Source of the DNA: Phymatolithon calcareum | Taxonomy: Eukaryota; Rhodophyta; Florideophyceae; Hapalidiales | Length of the DNA: 64,000 bases | Direction of reading: 5' to 3' | NCBI GenBank assembly: GCA_977006965.1 | Contig: OZ345374.1 | Coordinates: forward strand, 434,001-498,000 | Part shown: piece by piece, positions 42,592-52,894 of the stretch | Numbering within the stretch: position 1 is the first letter of the stretch | How the letters are laid out: every line of letters begins with the position of its first letter | Translations under genes and position numbers: made by a program | Notes under the pieces: generated by a model | Databases searched by the model: none | Told to the model about the DNA's origin: nothing | What the model saw: only the letters and a program-made list of their open reading frames with translations

Positions 42592-42960
42592 GGCGTCATT
42601 CGCAGCTTGATGATGTTAGTGGGCATTGATCAATAATTTTCTGCTTGTCTGAAGGATTGGAGAGCGAGTCCTTTTGGTGAAGGACTCGCTCTCCATGAAC
42701 TTTGAATCCGATTTTTGAAAAAATTGAACAATGCTCAGCCAAGTTCGACACTACCAAACTATGTTGCTTTTATAATATTGCATAAAAAATTAGCAATTAA
42801 AAAAACAAGGTCATCGCTCATTTCGCTTTTTCATCTTTCCCACAGAACAAAAAACGATTGTTCTGTTCGAAAAGCCGGTAACGATGATGAACAACATGCC
42901 GAAATGTCGGGGTCCGCCTCAAACACCTGTGGACCGCGTCAGGCCTGACTGTCCAGTTTG
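42592..42960. promoter_or_regulatory. Divergent intergenic region with a hairpin
   Basis: This 369-bp region separates the GT92-like relic (minus) from the O-fucosyltransferase-like gene (plus) and probably holds both promoters. It contains the perfect hairpin listed at 42659. The part near 42700-42850 is A/T-rich. Confidence 0.4.
42659..42694. other. Perfect 15-bp hairpin, 6-nt loop
   Basis: GGAGAGCGAGTCCTT is followed by TTGGTG and then its exact complement. No mismatches. It lies in the divergent spacer of two glycosyltransferase genes, so it might be a cis element, a structured 5' leader or a small transposon relic. Confidence 0.7.
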
Positions 42961-44403
42961 ATGGCGTACCGCAACCATGTGAACCACAGACACAGACGAT
43001 TCTTACATTTCTATTCAGGGCTCCTCAAATGGGGAAGAAAAACTCCTAGAAGAACGAAAATCATCCTTCTCTTTTTGGCGATTTTCGTCATTTACCGTTG
43101 TACGCGAACGCATCCGTGCAAGATACCGGCTAATGCGACTAAATTGATCTACCCATCAGTACAAGAGGATGTCATTGAGTACGCACAAGCCTTTGGCCGT
43201 GAAAAAGGCTTGCCCGTGTACATATTCTACCCCGGGAACTCCGGCCAACTCAACAATCAACTGATATCGCTTGTCAATGCTCTTTGCATTGCCAAACTGG
43301 CGAACGCTACTCTAGTCACTCCTTTCGCCTACTACGGGGCCGAATCACTGCACGATTTTGCTTCCGGTCGCTCCATCTTCTTCCACATCAGGGAAGTGTA
43401 CGTGTTCCTTGTTCGATACTCACTATTGCGCAAATATCTCCCCGGAGTTAACGATGATTCCCTAGTCGGTGACTATCTAGATGTGGCGCTAATCAACCAA
43501 GCGCAGCCCGTCATGGACGTTTCCAAATTTCTACATACCAGGGGTGCAAGAGTGCTCCAAAACTTCAGGCATGTACTGGTACGCAAGGGCGAGGCTGACT
43601 CATATTACGACATGCTACAAGGGCGCAGTATGTGGAGATCAGATGTCAAGGTGACTGGCTTCTATGATCGCGAGGAAAAGCCTGAAGAACGGGACAGAAG
43701 GCCCATTGCGAGCCGACGCGAATTGGACTGCAACTTCAACTTGGCAGACTTTTTCAGGGGATTGACGTATCGATCTGGGGTGAACGGAAATTACCTGTTC
43801 ATGCCGAAGCTCTATCGCACACACGCTCTGAACTGCTCAAGAGACACGCCGTACTGGTTGCACGTGCGGCGGTACATTCAACCGCGGGCGGAATTTCGAC
43901 AGCTTGTGGCCACGACGACGGCCAACTGGGGACGATTTCTGAGCATTCATCTCCGTCTGTTCCCGCGTGATGCGGGAAAATTCACGCCGAAGACATTCGT
44001 AGATATGCTGTTCAAGAAGTTTGGAGACATTGTCGACAAATGCAACTTCGTCTACATCGCGTACTCTGTGACCTCCGAAGATTCGGTGGCGATTGTGAAA
44101 CTTTTGCGAGACACGCTCGGAGCAGAGAAAGTGCTGACGGCGAGGAAGTACGGCGATATTCATTCTCGTGGACCGCAGTTTGACAAGGTGTATGCGGTGC
44201 CGCTCATCGACATGTGGACATGCGTCACCAGCTCTTTTTTCATCGGGCGTAGCGCGTCCTCCCTTTCCGTTAACGTGCGACACTGGCGAGATGCCCTGGC
44301 ATATGACGCCGCGCATGGAAACACAAAAGAGAATTACTCGTACGGACTAAGAGACTTCTCGCCACACGGATACTTCAACCCTGCAGACGATGCAAAAGAA
44401 TAA
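42961..44403 (+). CDS. O-fucosyltransferase-like type II membrane protein
   Basis: 480 residues from the ATG at 42961. Short basic cytosolic tail, one signal anchor (KIILLFLAIFVIY, about residues 34-46), then a lumenal domain. NSGQLNNQLISLVNALCIAK (about residues 95-114) resembles the GDP-fucose-binding start of the protein O-fucosyltransferase family (GG-LNNQR-L-NA). FLSIHLRLFPRDAGKF matches its HLRxExD region, though the Arg/acidic details differ. FIGRSASSLSVNVRHWR near the end matches the GSSLSxNV motif. Probably Golgi-located, transferring fucose or another sugar; substrate unknown. It converges on the CDK7-like gene with a 48-bp gap. Intact and intronless. Confidence 0.75.
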   Translation: MAYRNHVNHRHRRFLHFYSGLLKWGRKTPRRTKIILLFLAIFVIYRCTRTHPCKIPANATKLIYPSVQEDVIEYAQAFGREKGLPVYIFYPGNSGQLNNQLISLVNALCIAKLANATLVTPFAYYGAESLHDFASGRSIFFHIREVYVFLVRYSLLRKYLPGVNDDSLVGDYLDVALINQAQPVMDVSKFLHTRGARVLQNFRHVLVRKGEADSYYDMLQGRSMWRSDVKVTGFYDREEKPEERDRRPIASRRELDCNFNLADFFRGLTYRSGVNGNYLFMPKLYRTHALNCSRDTPYWLHVRRYIQPRAEFRQLVATTTANWGRFLSIHLRLFPRDAGKFTPKTFVDMLFKKFGDIVDKCNFVYIAYSVTSEDSVAIVKLLRDTLGAEKVLTARKYGDIHSRGPQFDKVYAVPLIDMWTCVTSSFFIGRSASSLSVNVRHWRDALAYDAAHGNTKENYSYGLRDFSPHGYFNPADDAKE

Positions 44404-44451
44404 TTTACATAAATGTTAGATACAAGTCCAACAATGAGTGCAGATATAACC

Positions 44452-45929
44452 TCATTTGTTACTCGGTTCCTCTTTCTTCACAGTTTGTCCGCTCTTAATC
44501 TTTTGGACTAGCTCGTTAGCTGTACAAGCAGGTGGGAATTCCTTGGTGAAATACTCGTGCTGTAGTGCATCTTCCGCCGAAATGCGTTCCTTTGGATCAA
44601 GTTTCAAGAGCTTGTTCAGCAAATCCAGAGATGCTGGTGTGGATGCTCTGAACAATATGCGATGATCAGGCTCCGGCGTCGGCGTGAACTCAACGTACGC
44701 GGGTAACGTGACACGGTTCGGCCACTCACCCTTCTTCGGTGTGCCGCGCGCCTGGAAGATTTTCGCCAATTGATCCACATCCGAGTCACCAGGGAGATAC
44801 GGCATCCGAAGCATAAGCTCTGCAAAAATGCATCCCACAGACCAAATGTCGACAGCGGGACCGTATTTCTTCGCAGCGAAGAGAAGCTCCGGTGGACGGT
44901 ACCAACGGGTGATGACGGTGTAGGTTAGACGAGTCTTTGGTGAACCGTGTAGCCGGGCTAGACCGAAATCAGCAAGCTTTAATTGGCCATCCGCGCCTAC
45001 CAGGATGTTGCTTGGTTTAAGATCTCGGTGCAAGGTCCAGGTCTTGTGACAGGCGGATAGACCGCGAAGAATCATCAACATGCAGCATTTTACCTCGGCG
45101 GGGGTGAGGATAATTGAGCGATCTTTAATTACCTCGTCCAAATCCGTGATACAAAATTCGATAACCATGTTGACATTGCCCTTGGCAGAGTAAACGTCGA
45201 GTAAGCCCTGGGCAATAAGAATGGCAAAAAATGGTAGAGAGGGAGCCTGTTAGATGCTGGGGGAACGGGCAAAGGGTGGGCCTACTTCGAATTATCACCC
45301 AAGTTGGGTGCCAGATAGCACCAGGTTGGCATATGACCGTGTGTTCGAATTGGGTGACCGGATGTTCTGCAAGCAACATCCTGCATAACGATCGATGCCG
45401 CTGAGTTGGTTATACAACAACTGTGCAATTGAGAGTGCTGCCAGAGTGGTACCGATTCACAAAAATCGCGCCGGCCAAGGTGGTGCAGCGCGGTAGGTGT
45501 GACTTACAATGACATTAGGATGCTTCACCTCTTGCAGGAGCTTAATCTCACGGAGAGCAGTTACAGACACGCCTTCCTTGTAGTGGTTCTGCCGCGAGTT
45601 AGAAATGATAACGGAAAACGACAACACGATGCGTCAGAGATTCGCGCGATGAACACCGTCAATGATTATAAAAATGCGCGCCGTTGTACCGAACCATTCG
45701 AATCTTCTTGATAGCGACAATGTGATTGATGTCATCCTTGGGCTTCGTGGTGTCCGCGGCCTTGGACACAACCCCTAACAAAAAGAAGTGGACCATTACA
45801 AATGAGCGACGGCAAGCTGGAAAGCAATGCAGTGTCGATGAGAGTGAGCCGCAATAACATACCGTACGTTCCTTCACCAAGCTTGCAAATCCTCTTGTAT
45901 CGCTTCTCCGGACTGAGGGCAGAGACCAT
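44452..45929 (-). CDS. CDK7: CDK7-like cyclin-dependent kinase (CAK/CDKD), four exons
   Basis: Spliced from 45929-45863, 45774-45695, 45588-45508 and 45207-44452 (327 residues). Motifs: LGEGTYGVV across intron 1, VAIKKIRM, the cyclin-binding helix [38 protein letters not shown], the T-loop [15 protein letters not shown] and [10 protein letters not shown]. The [10 protein letters not shown] helix and LPGDSD fit CDK7 better than CDK1/2. Role by family: CDK-activating kinase and TFIIH subunit, with a cyclin H partner. Introns of 88, 106 and 300 bp; donors GTATGT, GTTCGG and GTAAGT; acceptors TTAG, GCAG and CCCAG. The second donor is weak, but phase and protein continuity support it. Confidence 0.85.
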
Positions 45930-46343
45930 GGCGACGGTCGGGACGCCGGCTCAGGTTGGGGCGGGCTATATCTAATCTATGCCCTAAAGGATGAAACTTC
46001 ACTGAGGACCGTATGATCCTTCATATAAAGGGTATCCTTCAGGGCCAACAAACCTCTTTATCAGAAATTCGTGCATGCACAAATACCTGATAAAGGGGTG
46101 TGCAAGCACCGACAGCAATGTAGAATGTACCAATCACGATGCTCTGATCTGGAAGCCTCATTCTATTGGCGCATTCACAATATGCTGCCTTGTTTTGTAG
46201 AATGCCTCAAAAAGAGCACTTCTTGTTTCAGAGGCCAACTGTACAGTACAAGTTCTGGCCGGCATTCTCCCCATGCCTGCACTGAACGACTGTTCCCATT
46301 CTTCTTGTCTCCAGGACAGTCTTCAATCTTCCTTCCAGTCAAC
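45930..46343. promoter_or_regulatory. Divergent promoter region, CDK7-like and ankyrin-DHHC genes
   Basis: A 414-bp spacer between the two start codons. CATATAAAGG near 46022 could be a TATA element for the plus-strand gene. CCCTAAAGGAT (45981) and ATCCTTCAGGG (46033) form an imperfect inverted pair. The open frame upstream of 46344 reads like untranslated sequence. Confidence 0.4.
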
Positions 46344-48035
46344 ATGATGGTGGCCACAGCAACAACGACAGTAACAGTATCAGGGTCGTCATCCTCTGAC
46401 CCATCACCACCACCAAATGCTGCCTCGTCTGCAGGTGACCAACTCTGCAACGCGGTGCGACAGTCCGACCTTGACAGAATAACTTCAATATGCTCCATAG
46501 TCCCCGGCACTCTTCGAGATGCGGCAGGGCACACGGCATTGCACTGGGCTGCGATGAACGCGACACCCACCGTTTTGTTACATTTATTGAAGCTGACGTG
46601 CCATCCAGTGGACGTTGTGTCGCTTGCGCCTGAGCAACTGGGACAAACTGCGCTACACTGGGCGGTAGTGGGCGGAAGCGTGCGCTGCGTGGGCGCTCTT
46701 TTGCAAGCTGGTGCTTCGCCTTCGGCGTGCGATTCGCGCGGTTACAGTGCTGTGATTCACGCCGCGCAGTACGGCCGTGTCGACATCGCCCATCTTCTTC
46801 TGTTGGCACAACCTGCCCTGGTCGAGCAAGCAGACCGAGACGGTCGTGTTCCGCTCCATTGGGCAGCGCACGCCGGATCACATCCCATGGTGTCATATCT
46901 TCTTGATGTCGCCCTACCAGCATCGACGGTCGACCCAAGCGACGCAGGCGGCCAGACACCGTTGCATAAAGCGGTCTCAAGAGGTCATGTTCTGGTTGCC
47001 CGGACTCTGCTGAACGCCGGTGCAGACAAGGATTCCGAGGACGCGGACGGAAAGACACCAATTGCGCGCGCGTTCGGGCCGGCATGGCATGAACTCAAGA
47101 ACTGGAATAGCGTCAAGAAACAAGGACTGGCTGCCCGACTTCGTGGACATGGACTTGTGCTGTTTTACTACGCTACGCTAGTAGTTTCGTATTGGTTTTA
47201 TGTGCGATATATGGAGTGGAATGCGCCGAGATCGAGCGAGTACTCGTTGGCCTTTAACTTGTTCGCGTTAGCGGCACTTGTCTCACACAGCTGGGCGACG
47301 TACTCAGATCCTGGAGAATTGCCGCCCGGAAGCCCGGAAAGCTGTCGGAAGGACATTGAGCGCGCACTTGCGGCTGGGGTGGGAGAGGTCGCGCTCGGAC
47401 CTTCCAAATACTGCTTTACTTGTCTGAGACATAGAGTGCCAAGATCAAAACACTCGAAGAGCAGAGGTCGATGCGTGAGAGTTTTTGACCATGAATGTCC
47501 GTGGATCAATAACGCGGTCGGAGTGCGAAATCATCGTCCGTTGCTTGTCTTTGCGGCATGTATGCTTTCGGTACAATCGCTCTTCCTGGATCAATTACGA
47601 GAAGCGCTTTTCAATGATATCGCTGTGAAATCTGTATGGGATGCGCTGAAGAGAAGACCGCTCGCGGTCGGACTGGGCACTCTGCATATCGCATTGGCTG
47701 CTTTTTGTGCGGTGCTGCTATTGCAGCATCTGGTACTGGCCGGGAAGGGGCTCACAACATTCGAACAGATCGCATACAAGCGACTGAGAATGCAGAGAAA
47801 TCCGCACGATTTTGGGGTATGGAGAAATATTTGCAACTTCCTTACCGCGTCGGGACCGGGCACGGAGAATTTTAGTGCGGAACGTGCGCCGCGATTGCCG
47901 GCGCAGGTGCAAAAGAGCGACGAGAGCACCCTCTCAGATGTTGTCGTACACAGCAATCGCCGGACGACTGACAAGGAAGAAGTTGGGGGAGATGAGGAGA
48001 GCGAGGAAACTGTTACAAGGCAGTTGATTGATTGA
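46344..48035 (+). CDS. Ankyrin-repeat DHHC-family protein with DHEC site
   Basis: 563 residues from the ATG at 46344; an in-frame extension to 46071 exists but looks non-coding. After a Ser/Thr/Pro-rich start come about five ankyrin repeats (GHTALHWAA, GQTALHWAVVGG, GYSAVIHAAQYG, GRVPLHWAAHAG, GQTPLHKAVSRG). Four membrane segments follow. DPG (TYSDPGELP) and TTxE (LTTFEQ) motifs of S-palmitoyltransferases are kept. The cysteine-rich domain reads KHSKSRGRCVRVFDHECPWI then NNAVG: DHHC is DHEC, and several zinc-ligand cysteines are Ser, Arg or Ala. Layout is that of Akr1/HIP14 proteins, but activity is doubtful. Golgi-type location inferred. Confidence 0.85.
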   Translation: MMVATATTTVTVSGSSSSDPSPPPNAASSAGDQLCNAVRQSDLDRITSICSIVPGTLRDAAGHTALHWAAMNATPTVLLHLLKLTCHPVDVVSLAPEQLGQTALHWAVVGGSVRCVGALLQAGASPSACDSRGYSAVIHAAQYGRVDIAHLLLLAQPALVEQADRDGRVPLHWAAHAGSHPMVSYLLDVALPASTVDPSDAGGQTPLHKAVSRGHVLVARTLLNAGADKDSEDADGKTPIARAFGPAWHELKNWNSVKKQGLAARLRGHGLVLFYYATLVVSYWFYVRYMEWNAPRSSEYSLAFNLFALAALVSHSWATYSDPGELPPGSPESCRKDIERALAAGVGEVALGPSKYCFTCLRHRVPRSKHSKSRGRCVRVFDHECPWINNAVGVRNHRPLLVFAACMLSVQSLFLDQLREALFNDIAVKSVWDALKRRPLAVGLGTLHIALAAFCAVLLLQHLVLAGKGLTTFEQIAYKRLRMQRNPHDFGVWRNICNFLTASGPGTENFSAERAPRLPAQVQKSDESTLSDVVVHSNRRTTDKEEVGGDEESEETVTRQLID

Positions 48036-48364
48036 AAATAGTCTCTTTTTTCGATATAATTGTTGCATGTACTTTGCCCTTGATGGCAAGGGTCTCCAGC
48101 CGAGTAGAATTCCTGTTGAAAGTGATCCACTTGGAGTTGCTGCTAAAACGACTACAGCTCCTTCCCGCGTTTGCGTTCTTGGCGGAATTGAACGGCATTT
48201 AATCACCCGTGTGAATTCAAGCAAAAAGCTCATCGACGTTGGAAATAACTGCAATGCGAACCCATAATGTCGTACATGTGACCTGTTGGGATACCCCTCG
48301 AATGCTTGCAAATGGGGTTCAACTGCACTTTGCACGACGAAGTGGGAGTCCCTGTCTTATGTTG
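48036..48364. other. Convergent 3' spacer
   Basis: A 329-bp gap between two converging genes. It presumably holds both polyadenylation regions. TGGAAATAAC and AT-rich stretches are present, but no unambiguous signal. Confidence 0.35.
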
Positions 48365-48940
48365 CTACGATGCGAATGTAGCCCTCGTCTTCCCTGTAAG
48401 TAGCGGTGCCTTATTCCTCCTTAACGGGCAGTAATGGGCGACATGGCGAACCCTTGTACCCCGGGCTACCATTTTCCGGCATAGATAGCACTTCCACTGA
48501 TCGCCTTCAAACCGTGCTTCGTTGTGAACTTCTTCCTTATCCCGCAACGATAGGAGCTCCAAGTCTGTTTTGACTATCCTACCCTGCACTGCCTGACACG
48601 TGATGGACCGCAGATGCTGTCGCAGACTCTCCGGTGTACGGAAGAATCCTGCACGAGGTAGTTTTCCGCAATGAAAACAGGAACGCTGCTTGCGACCGTG
48701 GACCGCAAGAGCATCTTGGGTCATTGCCACTTTCCCTAAGCATCCAACCTTACATGGACATGGTCGAATGCATGAAGCTTCTACTTCGTTGCTCGAATTA
48801 GTCCTGGGCGTGTAAAAGAGGTATTTGAATAGCAGAAGCGAGAAGACAACTGCACAGAACACGGCTACCACTCTTCCCTCCGTCGCATGCATAGTTTTTG
48901 AGATGCAGATGCCTGCATTTCCTACTTGGGTACCCTCCAT
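48365..48940 (-). CDS. Small single-pass membrane protein with zinc-finger-like motifs
   Basis: 191 residues, ATG at 48940. One hydrophobic segment (VVAVFCAVVFSLLLFKYLF, about residues 24-42), then a Cys-rich patch CIRPCPCKVGC. Two finger-like units follow: CFHCGKLPRAGF...LRQHLRSITC and CYLCRKMVARGTRVRHVAHYC, both C-x2-C...H...C with basic spacers. I do not recognise a family. The pattern suggests C2H2/C2HC-type zinc binding on one face of a membrane. Codons and length look like a real gene, and it converges with the ankyrin-DHHC gene. Confidence 0.55.
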   Translation of the reverse strand: MEGTQVGNAGICISKTMHATEGRVVAVFCAVVFSLLLFKYLFYTPRTNSSNEVEASCIRPCPCKVGCLGKVAMTQDALAVHGRKQRSCFHCGKLPRAGFFRTPESLRQHLRSITCQAVQGRIVKTDLELLSLRDKEEVHNEARFEGDQWKCYLCRKMVARGTRVRHVAHYCPLRRNKAPLLTGKTRATFAS

Positions 48941-49084
48941 AGCTTGTATGGAGAATGTGGAGGTTTAGTGCAAAGGGAAGGGTCGCATTTTGCGATGGTC
49001 GCGACCGAGATCGTAGATTGCCAATCATCTGAGATTGCCAACTACAACCCTTTCTTTCTTTATTGCAGATGACGTCAATTTTTA

Positions 49085-49290
49085 AGTTAACGCCTAAACT
49101 TGCTCTCGAGCAAGTTCTCTTCGTTCAAATATTGGATTATCGCTACGGGTTTCTCTCTGCACAGATCTTCTAACGTTTTGCTCCGAACTCTGCCGATGAA
49201 TTTCCGTAGACTAAAAGCCCGACCCGAACAATGTAGGATCATATGTTCCACAGTTTCCTTCACACCATACAGGCATCCTACAACCCTTAT
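49085..49290 (-). pseudogene. LINE C-terminal zinc-finger relic
   Basis: The minus strand reads GCLYGVKETVEHMILHC then GRAFSLRKFIGRVRSKTLED, like the C..C...ET..H...C finger after the RNase H or reverse transcriptase in LINE ORF2. Frames at 49464-49703 and 49716-49901 on the same strand may be more of it. Heavily decayed. Confidence 0.45.
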
Positions 49291-49299
49291 TTTTTAAAG

Positions 49300-51189
49300 A
49301 AAGACAAGTACCAAGCACAATGACCTTCAGAGTGTTAGTGCTTTCTCGTTTGTGTACCATCTATCAGGCTTCATCCGCGAAGCAAGACACTAAATATCGA
49401 ACCACATAGAGCTTTAACACGTTTGCCCAAATACGCGTCTCTATCAGTGGGGTCACCAATGATTTATCTAGGTGTAATGTGACGCCATGCAACAGCTTCA
49501 GGCAGACAAGGCGACTTGGGTCCATTCACACGACTTGCCCGCAACACTTTCATCTTCATGACACTGTAAGAGGTTCTCAAAAAAGGTCCAAGAACTGCTC
49601 TCAACTTTGAGAAACAGGATGGCATTTCACAAGACTCCCCAAGCAAGCGTAATTTAAGCATCATGTATCCCTTCCTGCAATCGCTCTTGCGAGTCGCATG
49701 CATTATAATTCAGATTCAAGAATTATCTTTGATTAGGATAAAATGCAGTTCTATCACAGCAGGGATACAAAGTAGACACTCGATAATGATTCTGATTTTC
49801 TCCACATTGGTGCTCTGTTGATTGCCTGAATCATGAGCGTTTGTCGTATCGTCCTTTCTCCACTGTGAGGGATCCACGGAAACTATTGCATAGCTGGCCA
49901 TATTCCGTTTTGGATCGCCCGTTACTTGATTTTAAACTAAAGGGAAGAGACGGATATGTACGTTTTTGTTTACGAACGTGTCATCCTATCGCACTGCTCT
50001 CTTTGCAAAATGAATTTCACCTCTCTCGCGAGAACCTCACGGATAAGATAGAACGCTATTCTTCTAGGCTGAAGTTGTTCAACATCACTGCTCTTGTGCG
50101 AGGAATCTAACGGCGGGAACGCTGAAGTTACTTGCTAGTGTGTTGGCATGCAGCGTGAGATTGCAAGCTCACCATTCTGTAATCATTAAGTTGACTTCGT
50201 AGATAGATGAAGATGTCAGATGTTACGAACCGCTCTCACAGAGCAGAGTTAGATCAGTGATCCAAATGAAGTAATTTTGCTCGCGAGTCAAATTCCGAAC
50301 AAAAACCACTACCGCCCTCAAAACCAGTCCACTAGCGACGAAGAGCACGAGCGGAACACCCTGCGGACTAGCCTCAAGATCCTAGTTACTGAGCTCTTAG
50401 GCACTGTAGCTAACAGCAGCGTTCGGGGGCAGTGAAGAGTACTTCCTGAAAGACAATTTACACTCCAGCCCTACCACGACCTGTAGTGAAGCGTCTCCGA
50501 TTACAGCAATATAGGTCGTGTTTACTTTCGCCTGTTTGTTTCATCGCCTCTGGACGACAGCGCTGTGCACTGCATAGCGCTTTCGTCCAGATGTGTGCAG
50601 TGCTAGTGTACCTTACTTCCGCAGTACAAAGTCTACATCGTGCAGCCTAAAACGGTCCGAGAAGGCTTCGCCTGCTCAGTAGTTGACCAACGGGAGTATC
50701 CGCAGTGACGAAGCTCTAGGAGTCGTGAAAGCTGCAGTCTGGGATGGTGAAAACGTTCGACGTGACGCTCGCTGAATTCGAAAGGTGAAGCAACTTGGAC
50801 GCGGGAGTGCGCGGACATGTACGGTGCTGTTTCACGGCACAACTCGGGTGATGTCGTGAGAGAAATTTGTAATCAATCCGACGTCTTGCTATTGCTGGTT
50901 AATGTGCTCGCGGGATGCAGCTTCTCTAACAATCACCGTGAGTTGACTCTGATCCTGACAACCGCGAAAGGTCTACAGGGAGTGACCTGACACTCACGTG
51001 AGATGTTTATGGGCCCATGCGCCAACCAAGCAGATGCTACTTCACTTCATTGCAGTGTCGGCCACCAAGGTGGAATAATTCAATGAGCAATGAGGTGTGA
51101 GATGGTTTAGCTCGTATGACAGATGACCAATGCTGCTTCCTGGTAGAGAAGTGGCTGCTATTTGCACCGTCTTTGTAGCATGTATACTT
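49300..51189. other. Anonymous segment
   Basis: Short frames on both strands (for example 49841-50110 plus) without a recognisable family. Possibly decayed LINE sequence near 49300-49900 on the minus strand. Nothing else seen. Confidence 0.35.
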
Positions 51190-51198
51190 ACATTTACG

Positions 51199-51392
51199 CA
51201 TGTCGCTTGGTTCGTCAAGTGCTATTTCATTGCGCCCGACCAACCCCAGAGTCAATCTTTGGCGACATCCCGGACGTCGACGTGCAAGCAGCAGTCAAAC
51301 TCGCAAAAAACAGATTAGAAAAGAAGAAGGTTAAGCCTCAAAGTTTTGCTAGCCCCAGAAGGGGAATACATAAAATGAGTGAATGAATGAAT
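51199..51392 (+). mobile_element. Severely truncated LINE with (GAAT)n tail
   Basis: 194 bp matching the 3' end at about 40545-40742 and ending GTGAATGAATGAAT. Flanked by a 9-bp duplication ACATTTACG (51190-51198 and 51393-51401), showing that this is a complete insertion event and not a fragment. Confidence 0.8.
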
Positions 51393-51401
51393 ACATTTAC
51401 G

Positions 51402-52894
51402 ACGTGTGTAGTCCCTCGCGTATCGCCAATGCCATTTCTTCTGCTTTCAGAATCTTGCGGTGGATGTCGTTTCACTTGCAAAACTATGATTGTGGAACGA
51501 GAGGAACGTAGTGGTTTGATGACGGTGAATTGGAATGCTCTAGTTCAAAGTAAGGTTCGTTAAGGATGAAGTCGTCTTAAAAGTGAGCTGTCTCTAGCTT
51601 ATCCAGGGAGTAGACAGACGAGGATTGGCAGAAGGTGCTGCTCATGCCGCTGCTAACGGCATTTTCAGCAGGAGCACGGCAGTGACTGATAGATCTGTTA
51701 CCTTGTTAGCATTAGTCCCAATGTAAGCATGTGTTCAGTATCTACCGATGGAACAGGCACGCTCTGCGGCAGAAAATTTCAGGAAACATTCTTGATGATC
51801 TTCGTTCGCTTGGAAGATACCGAAACAATCCAATGGCACCGGAGGCAGCATCACTACAGCGATTTCCTGTGGGCAATTCCAAGCCTCTGAAATTTCTTTT
51901 CTTACAAAGTTCTACTCGATATGAACGACTCAGCGAGAAGGATATCAAACTGTTTTAATATTTTTACCACATGCTGTTTTTCCTGCATCCCTTAGACCGT
52001 AGACACCGTCGGAGACTGGCTCGTGTGGACGAGAAGCACCGCAAAGCTGCTGACCGCATGAAATCAGGGAATGTACAACCCGTACTTCTCCAAATAGGAT
52101 GATGTAGTGCCTTTCACTGTTCCTGAGCGGTCTTTCTTGCACGGACCAAAACGCTGATACAGCATCTCTTCGAGTCATCATACGAGCCATCTTCTTTGTC
52201 TCTGCCTGACTATAGGATAAACCCCCGCTAAAGCCGAAATATTGTCGTTATTCTAGAGGTGGATGGCTACCCAGCTGGAGATTATATGGCATCTTGATTT
52301 GCACTCACATTAGAGAAGAAGAGAAAGAGACAAGCAGTCAATTTATTTTGAGTTATGGGGGGGGGGGGCACAACGAGCGAAGCACCTCACCAAGTCATCT
52401 TCACGCATCCGTTCTGGGTGTCTCTTGGCAACTCAGCCCCCAGTGCTCCCCGCCTGTCCGGCGGAGATATATAAAGGATGCAGTTGCAGTATATATACTG
52501 CAGCTGCATCCTATGTATTTCCTGTGCCACATCCTATGGAATCTCCTGCATTTCCATTCAAAAAGCTATGCCGAACGTGCGAGTTTCACTCTGACCAGGC
52601 CTTCGCGTCCCGCTGTAAACCTCGATATCTCTTCTTTCACAGAAGTTTTGGAACAGGTGTCTTTGAAGGAAAGGAATGCACATGATTGTCCTGAACAGAG
52701 TAACCCACTCGACTCCTTCTAATTAGTCAATGTGCTTGCACCTCCCACACGTGGACCTTCCGTGCTGACGTTCTTGTTCACTCCTGAGTATAGCACATGG
52801 TAGGACAATGTAGCTGCTGTGCACAGAATGGCGGATCACACTCACAAAGCAGAACTCCATGCACATCTTGGGTTGCGCTCCTTCTCAATGTATC
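51402..52894. other. Anonymous segment with a long palindrome
   Basis: No gene recognised. A G-run of ten occurs at about 52357-52366. The palindrome at 52476-52511 is listed separately. Confidence 0.35.
52476..52511. other. 36-bp near-perfect palindrome
   Basis: GGATGCAGTTGCAGTATA pairs with the following 18 bases except for one position, with TATATATA at the centre. It could extrude as a cruciform. No loop separates the arms. It lies just after ATATATAAAG. Confidence 0.65.

Noticed and set aside
46071-46343. N-terminal extension of the ankyrin-DHHC protein
   Set aside because: The frame is open, but the composition is unlike coding sequence and the first Met with protein-like context is at 46344.
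52357-52366. G10 run as a regulatory quadruplex
   Set aside because: A single homopolymer with no flanking G tracts.
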